A DNA stretch of 60,357 nt from Caldithrix sp. RBG_13_44_9. GTDB taxonomy: Bacteria; Calditrichota; Calditrichia; RBG-13-44-9. The stretch is from the NCBI GenBank assembly GCA_001771055.1, contig MESS01000079.1:1-60357 (forward strand). The letters are read 5' to 3'. Shown here in pieces: positions 9,295-18,630 of this stretch. How positions within the stretch are numbered: the first letter of the stretch is position 1; the number at the start of each line of letters is the position of its first letter. A model generated the notes under the pieces. The model had not been told where the DNA came from, searched no databases, and saw only the letters and a list, made by a program, of their open reading frames with translations. Both the position numbers and the translations under genes were made by a program.

Positions 9295-11964
9295 ATGATT
9301 CATTATCTCTATCGGCTGGCGTTCTGTAGTCTGTTTATTATTTGTCATCCTCTGCAGAGCCAGGAGACCTATTTCGAAGAGAATATTTTTTTGCCTACCG
9401 ACACTTCCAGTGCTTACCGCCTGAATAATCTGACTTATCATTCGCCCAGGTCATTGAAAATAGCGCTGGTACTGAGCGGTGGTGGAGCCCGGGGATTGGT
9501 CCACCTGGGAGTACTTCAGGCTTTGGAAGAACATCAAATTCCGCTTAATCTGATCGTTGGCAGCAGCATTGGCAGTGTTATCGGTGGATTTTATGCCGCA
9601 GGTTATCGGGCCGAAGATCTGATTCAAATATTCCGGGAGATTGACTGGCAAAATTTATTCAGTGACCAGACCCAGCGTACTCATCTGTTCTGGTCCCAGA
9701 AGACCTCTCCCCGCAAACATTTGCTGGAGCTGCGATTCGACAAAGGTTTCCCTTATATCCCGCCTGCCCTCTCTCCCGGTCAAAAAATATTTGATATTAT
9801 TTATGCCCGTCTGCTGAATGCGAATTTTCAATCGGCCAACGATTTTGATAATCTCCGCATCCCTTTCCGGGCGGTGGCCACTGATCTGCTCAGCGGCAAA
9901 AGAGTTGTACTGGATCACGGAGACCTGGCCGAGGCGATCAGTGGAAGTATGGCTGTACCCCTGTTATTTGCACCGGTGGAATGGGATGGCATGTGGTTAG
10001 CCGATGGGGGGATCCGCGATAACCTTCCGGTGGACGTCGCTATCGAAAATGGTGCCAATTTGACTATTGCGGTGGATGCAACAGCTCCGCTGCGGACCGG
10101 AGAGCAAATGAAATCTCCCTGGCAAATTGCCGATCAGGTAACCACCATCATGATTCAAGAACCAACCCAGCAAAGCCGTTCCCTGGCCGATATCTTAATT
10201 TCACCTGCCGTGGACAACTATGGATCGAATGATTTTGCCGAGATCGATTCACTGATTCTGCTGGGATATCATTCTACTATTCAGATGATTGATTCCATTC
10301 AGCAGGCCATTAAGATGATTCAGGAAAATTTCTGGGGGGAAAACTATCGCTTTGGAAAAATCAGCAGTATTGCTATTTCTGGTATGGATTCGGTCTTGGC
10401 AGACAGTTTGAAAAAGTCCCTGGTGGTTAAAGAAGGGCAGGACCTGCGGCTCTATGATATATATGAGGATCTGACTTACCTGTATCGGGCCGGGTTTCTT
10501 GAAAATACTTATGCTTTTTTAAAGGGAACAGCATCATCACTTTCCTTGCAGTATGTTGTCAGGGAAAATCCATTGATACATCGGCTCATCATAAAGACCA
10601 ATCATATCAATCCGGATTCCCTCTTTTATGAAGGATATCTGAGCAATCTGAACCGGCCATTGAATTACAACCAATTGTTCATGCAGGTTGATGCTCTGTT
10701 GAATACTTTATTTGCCTCCGGTTATTCGCTGGCCCGGGTGGTCGATATTTCCTATCAACCTGGCTTGAGAACTTTACAGGTTAGAATTGATGAAGGTTAT
10801 ATTGAAAAAATTGAAATCACCGGCAACCTCATCACCAAAGACGGAATTATTCTTCGAGAACTTTTACTGAAAGAGGGTAGACCTTTCCGTTCCTGGGAAG
10901 CGATTGAAAGCCTGCAAAACATCTATAGCACCGGTTTATTCGACCGGGTAACTCTTAATGTTGTTCGAAATGATTCGGCCAATTCTATCATCTTTAGAGT
11001 TAAAGAAAAAAAATATCTGCTGCTGCGGGTGGGGCTCAATGCCTCACTTGAAAGAAAGGCCAAGGCCTTTATGGAGTTGGCGGAGGATAATCTTTTCGGC
11101 CGGGAAATAAAAGCCTCTTTATTTGGATTGATTGGTGATCTGGAGAAAGCAGCGGAATTTAAACTGTACAGCGTCCGCTTATTAAAAACCTATCTTACTT
11201 ATCGGTTTTCTCTTTATTATCAGGAAAGGTGGGATCGCTATTACCAGCAATATTCCAAAACTGATGATTATTTGACCATCCGGCGTGGTCTGAATTTCGT
11301 ATTGGGACAGCAAATTGCCCGCCTGGGATCAATCAGTGCAGAATTTCGCTGGGACAATATCAGTATTTTTTCTGAAAATTTTATTTTTCCTTATGATGAT
11401 AATTATAAAATTCGTTCTTTTACCATTCGCTCGGTAGTGGATAAAAGGGATAAACTGCCTTTCCCGAATAAAGGAATTTATAACCGCTGGTTCTGGGAAA
11501 CGGGAAATAAAAAAATACTTGGTGGATCCAGCTCTTTCACCCGTTTTTATATCGGCCTGGAAAGTTTTTATCCACTACATAATTCGTTGAATTACCGGAC
11601 TAGGGCTACGGCTGGCAGCGGTGACCTTACCGTACCTTTTTCGGAATTTTTTACCCTCGGCGGGATAGCTGATTTTCCGGGTTTGTATGAAAGAGAAAAA
11701 TTCGGCCGGCAAATTGCCTCCTGGCAGAATGAACTGCGTTACGCATTTTCCTGGGACCTGCCCGTTGACATGTATCTGGGAGCAAATTTCAATCTGGGAG
11801 CAACCTGGGAATCATCAGAAGATCTTATTAAAAAATCAGATTTTCTCACTAGCTGGAGTGTCTATCTGGCGATCAATTCCCTCATTGGTCCCATACAAAT
11901 CATGTACGGCAAACTGACCAATATCCGCGATATCATCTATTTTTCGATTGGTTATGAATTTTAG
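9295..11964 (+). CDS. Patatin-like phospholipase fused to three POTRA domains and an Omp85-type beta-barrel
   Basis: A signal peptide (residues 1 to about 23) precedes a patatin domain. The oxyanion loop SGGGARG is at 61-67, the nucleophile elbow GSSIG has Ser91, and the catalytic Asp is in ADGG (Asp237). After a linker come three apparent POTRA units at about 351-424, 426-499 and 502-573, each with a GYxxA or GLF-type second helix. A C-terminal region of about 315 residues rich in alternating aromatic strands ends in Phe, as expected for a BamA/TamA-like barrel. This is the type Vd (PlpD-like) layout, but PlpD itself carries a single POTRA. The enzyme would be a lipid acyl hydrolase displayed at or released from the outer membrane. 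Substrate and release cannot be read. Confidence 0.9.
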   Translation: MIHYLYRLAFCSLFIICHPLQSQETYFEENIFLPTDTSSAYRLNNLTYHSPRSLKIALVLSGGGARGLVHLGVLQALEEHQIPLNLIVGSSIGSVIGGFYAAGYRAEDLIQIFREIDWQNLFSDQTQRTHLFWSQKTSPRKHLLELRFDKGFPYIPPALSPGQKIFDIIYARLLNANFQSANDFDNLRIPFRAVATDLLSGKRVVLDHGDLAEAISGSMAVPLLFAPVEWDGMWLADGGIRDNLPVDVAIENGANLTIAVDATAPLRTGEQMKSPWQIADQVTTIMIQEPTQQSRSLADILISPAVDNYGSNDFAEIDSLILLGYHSTIQMIDSIQQAIKMIQENFWGENYRFGKISSIAISGMDSVLADSLKKSLVVKEGQDLRLYDIYEDLTYLYRAGFLENTYAFLKGTASSLSLQYVVRENPLIHRLIIKTNHINPDSLFYEGYLSNLNRPLNYNQLFMQVDALLNTLFASGYSLARVVDISYQPGLRTLQVRIDEGYIEKIEITGNLITKDGIILRELLLKEGRPFRSWEAIESLQNIYSTGLFDRVTLNVVRNDSANSIIFRVKEKKYLLLRVGLNASLERKAKAFMELAEDNLFGREIKASLFGLIGDLEKAAEFKLYSVRLLKTYLTYRFSLYYQERWDRYYQQYSKTDDYLTIRRGLNFVLGQQIARLGSISAEFRWDNISIFSENFIFPYDDNYKIRSFTIRSVVDKRDKLPFPNKGIYNRWFWETGNKKILGGSSSFTRFYIGLESFYPLHNSLNYRTRATAGSGDLTVPFSEFFTLGGIADFPGLYEREKFGRQIASWQNELRYAFSWDLPVDMYLGANFNLGATWESSEDLIKKSDFLTSWSVYLAINSLIGPIQIMYGKLTNIRDIIYFSIGYEF

Positions 11965-12122
11965 TTACCCGGCTTCTATAAGTCAGATGATGTTGAATAG
12001 CTTGGGAGAAAATAAGTGTGAGGGGATTATACCTCAGATGAACCATAATTGTCCATTCTAACCGGCGGATTTTACTGTAAGGATTCTTTAAAGTGAAATT
12101 TGAAGAAATATTAACTTGCAAC

Positions 12123-12150
12123 TTGATTTTTATAAAAAAAGTATTATATT
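12123..12150 (+). promoter_or_regulatory. Candidate promoter for the small secreted protein
   Basis: TTGATT at 12123-12128 and TATATT at 12145-12150 are separated by 16 bases, about 25 bases before the ATG at 12174. A second possible -35, TTGCAA at 12116, lies just upstream. The surrounding sequence is AT-rich, so chance similarity is possible. Confidence 0.4.
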
Positions 12151-12173
12151 ATATCGTTCAAACTTAGTCATTT

Positions 12174-12566
12174 ATGAAATCATTCTTTAGCTTAATATTT
12201 CTCACTGTTTTTACCACTTTACTGTGGGCTAATGCGGTTATTATTGAATGGAAAGCCGAGCCCGAGCAAAGTAAAATCATCCTGCAGTGGAAAACTTCAC
12301 AGGAGGATGAAGTGGTAAAGTTTGTGGTGGAAAGATCGACCGATAACTCCCATTTTTTCGATATCGGAGAAGTTACCGCGCGTGGTCCGGGATTTCAGTA
12401 TCGTTTTGAAGATAATAAATTGGGTTTTACTAATAGTATTTTCTATTATCGCTTAAAAATCGTGAATAACGATGGAAGTTATCATTACACCGATACCCTG
12501 CCGGTAATCCCGAATATCTCCAGCATCTCTCGAAGCTGGGGTAGCATCAAAGCTCTATTCCGTTAA
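12174..12566 (+). CDS. Small secreted protein with fibronectin-III-like domain
   Basis: 130 residues. A signal peptide ends near WANA (residue 20). The mature region resembles the single beta-sandwich found in secreted proteins of the Bacteroidetes group: ILQWKTSQEDEVVKFVVERS, then a D-x-x-x-F-x-x-I-G pattern, and YYRLKIVNNDGS near the end. No catalytic residues are evident. It stands alone, with its own likely promoter and a weak terminator-like hairpin downstream. Function unknown; a surface or periplasmic binding module is the most that can be inferred. Confidence 0.7.
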   Translation: MKSFFSLIFLTVFTTLLWANAVIIEWKAEPEQSKIILQWKTSQEDEVVKFVVERSTDNSHFFDIGEVTARGPGFQYRFEDNKLGFTNSIFYYRLKIVNNDGSYHYTDTLPVIPNISSISRSWGSIKALFR

Positions 12567-12608
12567 TAACCGTATCAGGTGAATTTTTAATTTTTTTCTA
12601 TAGTGATT

Positions 12609-12640
12609 TTTTCCCTTTAAGGGAATTTTTTTTGTTTTTC
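12609..12640 (+). terminator. Weak intrinsic terminator
   Basis: A short hairpin TTCCC/GGGAA with an AT loop is followed by a run of eight T. The stem is only about 5 base pairs, so efficiency is doubtful, but it is correctly placed after the gene ending at 12566. Confidence 0.45.
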
Positions 12641-12909
12641 TACCAAGGAAAGGTGGATTTAAATCAATTTAATATAAAATTTATACATTATAGTCATTTT
12701 GCTTATTCTTCTAACTTCAATAATTACAATGAATTTCATCTAAATTGGTTGTTTCCTGACAAATAAAAATGCGATCTGTTATTTTTTTTCTAAAAAATTT
12801 ATAAAAACAGTCGATAGTTAAAGTAGACCATAAAAATAAAAATATTTGAAAAGATTCTTGTAAAATATAGGGAAGTATGATTATCTTAAAAAACTTTATT
12901 TATTAAATG
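12641..12909. other. AT-rich intergenic stretch, no gene seen
   Basis: Together with the flanking terminator and promoter this makes a gap of about 400 bases between the small secreted protein and the M23 peptidase. It is very AT-rich with scattered stops in all frames, and I see no RNA gene or repeat in it. Confidence 0.6.
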
Positions 12910-12938
12910 TTGACAAAAATCACAAATATTTTTATTTT
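12910..12938 (+). promoter_or_regulatory. Candidate sigma-70-type promoter of the M23 peptidase gene
   Basis: A perfect TTGACA at 12910-12915 is followed after 17 bases by TATTTT at 12933-12938. The ATG lies about 37 bases downstream at 12976. The -35 match is strong and the -10 moderate. Confidence 0.55.
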
Positions 12939-12975
12939 TATTGTTGTTACCGGTCTTCCTACAGGAAAATGAAAG

Positions 12976-13899
12976 ATGAATGATAAGCCACATTTCATTT
13001 TTATTGATCCCCGTAGTACAGTTGTTAAGCAATTTAAAATCTCCGTCACCAAGTTTGTTTTAGTTATTTTTGTCCTCTTCCTTCTTATCGGAGTATCACT
13101 TAAACTCGCCATTGACCTCGGCGTTAAATTCAATCACAATTCTCAAATTACTCAACTTCAGGCCGAAAATGGGACCTTGCAGCAGCAGTTGAAAATTATG
13201 GGCGATAAAATCCTGACTATTCGCAACCATATCGATCAGATTGAAATACTGGATGATCAAATCCGTTCCCGGCTCGATCTTTCTCCCATCGAAGATGATG
13301 TCCGCCAGGTGGGAATTGGAGGATCTGACCTGTCAAAAACTTCCGCGATAGCGATCGAGGATCTGAAATTACAGTCGGTTATTTTAAATAATCAAAGCAC
13401 CTTGGCCCGTTTGGAAAGAGAAATAAAATTGGAAAGCGAGAGCTTCCAAAAATTGATCTCTACCATGGATCGGAAAGAAGATTCCCTGCAGTATTTACCA
13501 GCCATTAAACCGGTTCTGAATGGCCGTATTACCGATGGATTCGGTAAAAGGCGACATCCTATTTATAAAAGAATTACTGACCATAATGGAATTGACATTG
13601 CTGCCAACCGTGGCACCCCGGTGCTGGCTTCGGGGGATGGTTATATTACTTTCACCGGGACTAACGGAGGATATGGCAATTTTATCTCCATTAACCATAA
13701 ATACGGTTTTGAAACCAAATATGGACATCTTCAGAAAATTTATGTCCGACGCGGCCAGTTCGTGAAGCGGGGAGATAAGATTGGTGAGGTCGGAAATAGT
13801 GGAATCTCAACTGCCCCCCACCTTCATTATGAAGTCCATTACCATGGTAAAAGCGTAAATCCTTCCGATTATTATTTTAACGATATTGAATTTGAGTAA
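12976..13899 (+). CDS. M23-family (LytM) peptidase, membrane-anchored, coiled-coil
   Basis: 307 residues: cytoplasmic N-tail, one membrane segment at about 24-46, coiled-coil helices at about 55-100 and 130-172, then a C-terminal LytM domain (about 182-300). Zinc-site residues are present: HNGID (His203, Asp207) and the HLH triplet (His282, His284), with a further YGH at 249-251. All catalytic positions look intact, so it is probably an active endopeptidase on peptidoglycan cross-links rather than a degenerate EnvC/NlpD-like activator, although the coiled-coil anchor resembles division-associated members. A Fur-family gene follows 56 bases later. Confidence 0.9.
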   Translation: MNDKPHFIFIDPRSTVVKQFKISVTKFVLVIFVLFLLIGVSLKLAIDLGVKFNHNSQITQLQAENGTLQQQLKIMGDKILTIRNHIDQIEILDDQIRSRLDLSPIEDDVRQVGIGGSDLSKTSAIAIEDLKLQSVILNNQSTLARLEREIKLESESFQKLISTMDRKEDSLQYLPAIKPVLNGRITDGFGKRRHPIYKRITDHNGIDIAANRGTPVLASGDGYITFTGTNGGYGNFISINHKYGFETKYGHLQKIYVRRGQFVKRGDKIGEVGNSGISTAPHLHYEVHYHGKSVNPSDYYFNDIEFE

Positions 13900-13955
13900 A
13901 AATAACTTCCTCTTTTGCCACTGCTTTTATTTTTTCTCAGAATGAGCCTGCCTCC

Positions 13956-14390
13956 ATGTTAGATTTTCAAACAGCCCTTTATCAGTTGCGTCAATTTCTT
14001 AAGGAAAATAATCTGCGCTTTACCAATGAACGATTGACTATTTTGGAAGAAATATTCCAATTTGCCGATCATTTTGACGCGGAGAAGTTGTTTAACCATA
14101 TCCGAAAGCACCATCGACATATTTCCCGAGCTACCGTCTATCGGACCTTGGATTTGCTCTCGCAGATCGGGATTATTACAAAAGAAAATTTGGGGAATGA
14201 TTTTGCCAGCTATGAGCTGGCTTTTAATGTGCCGCATCACGATCATTTGATCTGTGTGGAGTGCGGTAAAGTGATCGAGTTTAGTGATCAGCTGATCGAA
14301 GATAGTCAGCAAAAAATCTGCAAAAAATACAATATGGTAATGATCCGTCACCAGTTGCAAATCTTTGGCCGGTGTAAAGAACATCAATAA
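13956..14390 (+). CDS. Fur-family transcriptional regulator
   Basis: 144 residues with the Fur layout: an N-terminal winged helix (RFTNERLTILEEI, then ISRATVYRTLDLLSQIGII as recognition helix region, residues 57-74) and a C-terminal dimerisation domain with HHDHLIC and the CVEC zinc-type motif (Cys100, Cys103). The second CxxC of many PerR/Fur proteins is reduced to a single cysteine (Cys140) near the C-terminus. Whether it senses iron, zinc or peroxide cannot be decided from these residues. No obvious Fur box was recognised next to it. Confidence 0.9.
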   Translation: MLDFQTALYQLRQFLKENNLRFTNERLTILEEIFQFADHFDAEKLFNHIRKHHRHISRATVYRTLDLLSQIGIITKENLGNDFASYELAFNVPHHDHLICVECGKVIEFSDQLIEDSQQKICKKYNMVMIRHQLQIFGRCKEHQ

Positions 14391-14406
14391 AACTCCATCT
14401 GTCCAT

Positions 14407-14429
14407 TTTCCGGAATTTCAATCCGGAAA
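14407..14429 (+). terminator. Hairpin after the Fur-family gene, possible terminator
   Basis: Perfect 8-bp inverted repeat TTTCCGGA / TCCGGAAA with a 7-base loop, 16 bases after the stop codon. The downstream T-tract is poor (ATCTTGTTGTTTC), so termination strength is uncertain. Confidence 0.45.
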
Positions 14430-14936
14430 TATCTTGTTGTTTCTTTACCATCCTGTTAATTCCTTATTTCTGCTCTTATATTTCTGATCAGTCCGGTAGT
14501 TGATATTTCTTCCTGACATGATTAAATAATAAACCAAACCGAAACCTCAGGTGAGAACTGAATCTTCTTCACCAGCGGCCGGATCTTACACCTGCCGTAT
14601 TTCAAAGAACTGTATATTTCGATTGAATTCTCAAGAACGTACATTACTTTTAATCATTGTTTTTTCTCCAGTAATTTTTTATTTTAGCCAGGCACTCAGA
14701 TTGATTGCCGCTCATTGATTTTGCTCAGAAATTCTGAAAATCTCATGGTTCCATTCCAGACTGGAAAACGAAAAATTTTATTTATTATCTCTAAATTTTG
14801 CCGGATATTATTGGGATTTATATAAATAGTAACTTGTTGAATACTTTATCTTAAAGAATTGTTTTACTGAAAATCAAATTGGCAGGAACGAGATGTTGGT
14901 CATGTCCATTAATAGTAAAGGATTGGACAGTTAAGA
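14430..14936. other. Intergenic region upstream of the Kdo/Lpt operon, no gene seen
   Basis: About 500 bases without a credible reading frame or RNA gene. It must contain the promoter of the following long operon, but I could not single out a convincing -35/-10 pair. Confidence 0.5.
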
Positions 14937-15701
14937 ATGATTGAGAAAAAATCGGCAAATCAAACGGTGGTGATTATCCCGGCCAGGTATGGTTCGAAAC
15001 GGTTTCCGGGAAAACCTTTAATTAAACTGGCCGGACAACCTCTCATCGTTCATGTATGGCAACGGGCCAGGGAGATTCCCGGTATAGACCGGGTAATCGT
15101 TGCAACCGATGATGACCGGATCTTTAAAGTCGTCGGGCAGACTGGTGGTGAAGCAGTAATGACCCCGGTAGATTTACCATCCGGAAGTGATAGGGTCGGC
15201 TGGGTGGCCAGTAGCCTGGATTGTGAGATCATCGTAAATTTACAGGGTGACGAACCCTTGATAGATACCCGGGCGGTGGCGCAGGCGGTTAAGGCACTGC
15301 AGTTAAACCCCCACTTGAATGTGGCTACTCTTGGTTTTCCATTGGAGAAAGAAAAAGTCTGGAAAGATCCCAATGTTGTGAAGGTCCTCACCGATGAAAA
15401 TAATGATGCGCTGTACTTCAGCCGCCTGCCTATTCCTTTTTTTCGTGACCTTGATTTTTCGCCCACTCCCGGACTATTTCAGCATCTGGGAGTTTATATC
15501 TATCGTAAAAAATTTCTGATGGAATTTCTGAATTGGAGTCCGTCTCCGCTGGAAAAAGCTGAAAAATTGGAGCAATTAAGAATTTTGAGTAAAGGATTTA
15601 AAATTAAAATAATTCCAACTTCCTCCCCTTCTTTTGGGGTGGATACCCCTGATGACGTTTCACGGGTGGAGGAAATGCTTAAAAAAAGGAATGAGAATTG
15701 A
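14937..15701 (+). CDS. kdsB: 3-deoxy-manno-octulosonate cytidylyltransferase (CMP-Kdo synthetase)
   Basis: 254 residues, normal family length. It activates Kdo with CTP to CMP-Kdo for lipid A-core assembly in the cytoplasm. Recognisable motifs: IIPARYGSKRFPGKPL nucleotide-binding loop at the N-terminus, VIVATDD, SGSDRVGWV, and NLQGDEPLI with the metal-binding Asp. GVDTPDDVSRVE closes the protein as in other KdsB. It is the first gene of a nine-gene envelope operon and overlaps pyrG by 4 bases; CTP supply from PyrG makes biochemical sense. Confidence 0.95.
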   Translation: MIEKKSANQTVVIIPARYGSKRFPGKPLIKLAGQPLIVHVWQRAREIPGIDRVIVATDDDRIFKVVGQTGGEAVMTPVDLPSGSDRVGWVASSLDCEIIVNLQGDEPLIDTRAVAQAVKALQLNPHLNVATLGFPLEKEKVWKDPNVVKVLTDENNDALYFSRLPIPFFRDLDFSPTPGLFQHLGVYIYRKKFLMEFLNWSPSPLEKAEKLEQLRILSKGFKIKIIPTSSPSFGVDTPDDVSRVEEMLKKRNEN

Positions 15702-17338
15702 CAAAAAAAATTCCAGAAAAAACCAGATTTATCTTTGTTACCGGTGGGGTCGTTTCCTCATTGGGAAAAGGAATTGCCTGTGCCTCGCTTGGATTTTTGC
15801 TGAAATCACGTGGTTTAAAAGTGACCATTATGAAAATGGATCCCTATTTAAATGTCGATCCCGGTACCATGAGCCCCTTTCAGCATGGGGAAGTATATGT
15901 AACGGATGATGGATCGGAAACCGATCTCGATCTAGGCCATTACGAACGGTTCATTGCTGAGAATATGTCCAGGATGAATAATGTAACCACCGGACAAATC
16001 TATAATACTGTGATTTCCAAAGAACGGCGGGGAGATTATCTGGGGGCTACTGTGCAGGTGATCCCGCATATTACCGATGAGATCAAACAGCGGATTATTG
16101 TGCTCGCCCGGGAAACCGACGCTGAGGTGGTGATCATTGAAGTTGGGGGAACGGTTGGTGATATTGAAAGCCAGCCTTTTCTTGAAGCCATCCGGCAATT
16201 TTGTCTGGAGGCTGGTATTGGCAACACCAGCAATATGCATTTGACCCTGGTTCCATTTATTGAATCTGCCGGTGAACCAAAAACCAAGCCCACCCAGCAC
16301 TCGGTAATGCGATTGCGGGAAATTGGAATTCAACCCGACTTCTTAATCTGCCGTTCGGATCGTCATCTCAATAAAAGCCTGAAGGAAAAAATTGCCTTAT
16401 TCTGTAATGTCCGGCCGGAGCGGGTGATTGAAGCCATTGATGTATCCACTATTTATGAAGTCCCGCTTCGTTTTGCAGATCAACAGCTGGATAGTAAAGT
16501 GATGGGTCTCATGAATCTGAAAACCGACCCGGCCAATCTGAATCAATTGCAGAATATTGTTAAAAAAATAAAGGATCCTCAGAGTAAAATAAAAATTGCC
16601 ATCTGTGGCAAATATATCAAATTGAAAGATGCTTACAAGAGTATCACTGAATCATTTGTGCACGCTGCGGTAGCCAATAATACCAGGGTAACATTAAAAT
16701 GGGTGGATTCCGAGGAAGTGGAAAAGGATGGACCAGCGAAATATTTTTCAGATGTCTGTGGTATACTTATCCCTGGTGGTTTCGGAAATCGCGGTATTGA
16801 AGGAAAGCTTACGGCCATCAAATATTCCCGTGAAAATAAAGTGCCCTTTTTTGGGATCTGCCTGGGATTGCAATGTGCGGTAATTGAATTTGCCAGGAAC
16901 AGTTGTAATCTTAAAGATGCCAACAGCATTGAATTTGATCCGGCTACTCCCCATCCGGTAATTCATATCATGGAATCACAGAAAAATATTAAAGACCTGG
17001 GCGGTACCATGCGTCTGGGTGCCTATCCCTGCATTTTGAAAGACCAGACCAGAAGCTTCCAGGCCTATCAGACTAATTATATCAATGAGCGTCACCGGCA
17101 CCGTTATGAGGTGAATAATGATTACCGCCGGATTTTACAGGAGAATGGAATGGTTTTAAGCGGCCTTTCTCCTGATGGTAATCTGGTGGAAATGATTGAG
17201 ATCGAGAATCACCCCTATTTTCTGGGCTGTCAATTTCATCCGGAATTAAAAAGCCGTATCACCCAGCCTCACCCGCTTTTTGTCAGTTTCGTGAAAGCAG
17301 CATTAGAATTTTGTTCTAAAAATCAGCAGAATGGTTAA
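15698..17338 (+). CDS. pyrG: CTP synthase
   Basis: 546 residues, full length. The N-terminal synthetase domain carries FVTGGVVSSLGKGI (P-loop type) and MDPYLNVDPGTMSPFQHGEV. The C-terminal class I glutamine amidotransferase has GGFGNRG, the nucleophile loop GICLGLQC, and the His-x-Glu pair in CQFHPELKSR. It converts UTP, ATP and glutamine to CTP. The start is a TTG overlapping the kdsB stop codon, indicating translational coupling. Placement beside kdsB and kdsA is known in other Gram-negatives. Confidence 0.97.
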   Translation: MTKKIPEKTRFIFVTGGVVSSLGKGIACASLGFLLKSRGLKVTIMKMDPYLNVDPGTMSPFQHGEVYVTDDGSETDLDLGHYERFIAENMSRMNNVTTGQIYNTVISKERRGDYLGATVQVIPHITDEIKQRIIVLARETDAEVVIIEVGGTVGDIESQPFLEAIRQFCLEAGIGNTSNMHLTLVPFIESAGEPKTKPTQHSVMRLREIGIQPDFLICRSDRHLNKSLKEKIALFCNVRPERVIEAIDVSTIYEVPLRFADQQLDSKVMGLMNLKTDPANLNQLQNIVKKIKDPQSKIKIAICGKYIKLKDAYKSITESFVHAAVANNTRVTLKWVDSEEVEKDGPAKYFSDVCGILIPGGFGNRGIEGKLTAIKYSRENKVPFFGICLGLQCAVIEFARNSCNLKDANSIEFDPATPHPVIHIMESQKNIKDLGGTMRLGAYPCILKDQTRSFQAYQTNYINERHRHRYEVNNDYRRILQENGMVLSGLSPDGNLVEMIEIENHPYFLGCQFHPELKSRITQPHPLFVSFVKAALEFCSKNQQNG

Positions 17339-17347
17339 GGACGAAAA

Positions 17348-17722
17348 ATGACCACTGTTAAAATTAATAATTTTTCTGAAATAGATTTTGTAAATATTGA
17401 TGCATCACAGGATGTATTGCTGCTGCCTGATGGCCAATCTTTCCGTTTCAGTGATCATATGTGTGATCACTGCTGGACCGCCGGAACGGTTCTGGAAACC
17501 CTGGAGCAGCAAAAAAAATATTATTGTCTTTTCTGTAACAATAGCCTGGTCTGGTTTTCATTTAAAAACGATTTTCTTCTCCCTACTGGCGACATGCTGG
17601 AATTTTTACTTCCGGGGAGCTGGAAGGAAGAAGACCGCGAAGAATGGTATACTCAATTTAAAGAAAGACGGAAAGCCCAGGAAAAGATTAAAGATGATAT
17701 CCTGGAACAGGGAAAAGAATAA
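17348..17722 (+). CDS. Small four-cysteine protein of unknown function
   Basis: 124 residues starting at an ATG with a plausible AAGGA RBS 10 bases after pyrG. It has two CxxC pairs, CDHC (Cys39, Cys42) and CLFC (Cys60, Cys63), spaced like a zinc ribbon, then an aromatic region and a charged C-terminal helix. I do not recognise a family. Its place inside a Kdo/LPS operon, between pyrG and kdsA, hints at an envelope-related or regulatory role, but nothing in the sequence proves it. An overlapping frame at 17397-17747 has a shadow-like composition and was set aside. Confidence 0.75.
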   Translation: MTTVKINNFSEIDFVNIDASQDVLLLPDGQSFRFSDHMCDHCWTAGTVLETLEQQKKYYCLFCNNSLVWFSFKNDFLLPTGDMLEFLLPGSWKEEDREEWYTQFKERRKAQEKIKDDILEQGKE

Positions 17723-17788
17723 ACATTTTTCAACGGATCCGTCATAAATTTACGATTTGATAAGGAAAGAAAAGGAATACCGCGGATT

Positions 17789-18610
17789 ATGGTTAAAATT
17801 GGAAAATATATTATTGCTAAAGATCAACCTTTGACAATCATTGCTGGCCCCTGTGTTATCGAAAATGAAAAGATGATCATGCAAACGGCTGAATCCATTA
17901 AAAAGCTGGCAGAAAAATCTCCCTTTCAGTTTATTTTCAAATCTTCTTACCGTAAAGCCAATCGCACTTCGGTGAACGGTTTCACCGGTCTGGCTTTTGA
18001 GGACGCCATTGGAGTGCTGGAAAAAGTTCGGCAGGATTTGGAAATTCCGATCCTTACCGATGTCCATTCTGAGCTGGAGATCCCAATAGTCGCACAAGTA
18101 GTGGATGTTTTACAAATTCCGGCGTTTTTATGCCGACAGACTGACCTTCTGCTGGCGGCCGGACGCAGCCAGAAAGCTGTAAATATTAAAAAAGGTCAAT
18201 TTTTGGCACCAGAAGATATGGCGCAGGCAGCTAAAAAAGTAAGCAGTACAGGAAATGAGAATATCTTACTTACTGAACGTGGAACCACCTTTGGATATCG
18301 CAATTTGGTGGTTGATATGCGAGCTCTGGTCATCATGGACCACATTGGTTATCCGGTGATTTATGATGCCACCCACAGTCTGCAGCTGCCAGGTGGTCTG
18401 GGAACAGCCAGCGGGGGACAACCAGAATTTATTTTGCCAATGGCCCGGGCGGCTCTGGCTACTGCTGCCCTTTCCGGCATATTCATGGAAGTACATCCCG
18501 ATCCGGCGAATGCCCTGAGTGATGCCGCTTCACAATTGTCACTGGCAGCTTTCCCGGCAGCAGTCAACCAATTGCTGGAATTGCATGCAGTAGTAGCAAA
18601 GTTGAAATAA
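17789..18610 (+). CDS. kdsA: 3-deoxy-8-phosphooctulonate synthase (Kdo-8-P synthase)
   Basis: 273 residues, normal length. It condenses phosphoenolpyruvate with arabinose-5-phosphate. Family signatures include IIAGPCVIEN at the N-terminus, FKSSYRKANRTS (substrate lysines and arginine), DVLQIPAFLCRQTDLL, KGQFLAPEDM, ERGTTFGYRNLVVDMR and DATHSLQLPGG. The residue before the IAGPC cysteine region belongs to the set that separates metal-dependent from metal-independent enzymes, but I did not assign the class. Its substrate is made by kdsD downstream and its product is used by kdsC next door. Confidence 0.96.
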   Translation: MVKIGKYIIAKDQPLTIIAGPCVIENEKMIMQTAESIKKLAEKSPFQFIFKSSYRKANRTSVNGFTGLAFEDAIGVLEKVRQDLEIPILTDVHSELEIPIVAQVVDVLQIPAFLCRQTDLLLAAGRSQKAVNIKKGQFLAPEDMAQAAKKVSSTGNENILLTERGTTFGYRNLVVDMRALVIMDHIGYPVIYDATHSLQLPGGLGTASGGQPEFILPMARAALATAALSGIFMEVHPDPANALSDAASQLSLAAFPAAVNQLLELHAVVAKLK

Positions 18611-18630
18611 TTTGGAAAAAGGAACTGAGA

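Noticed and set aside
17397..17747. A 116-codon frame overlapping the four-cysteine protein in another frame.
   Set aside because: Composition (many Trp, Cys and Val runs) is that of a shadow, and the frame at 17348 has a better RBS and spacing after pyrG.
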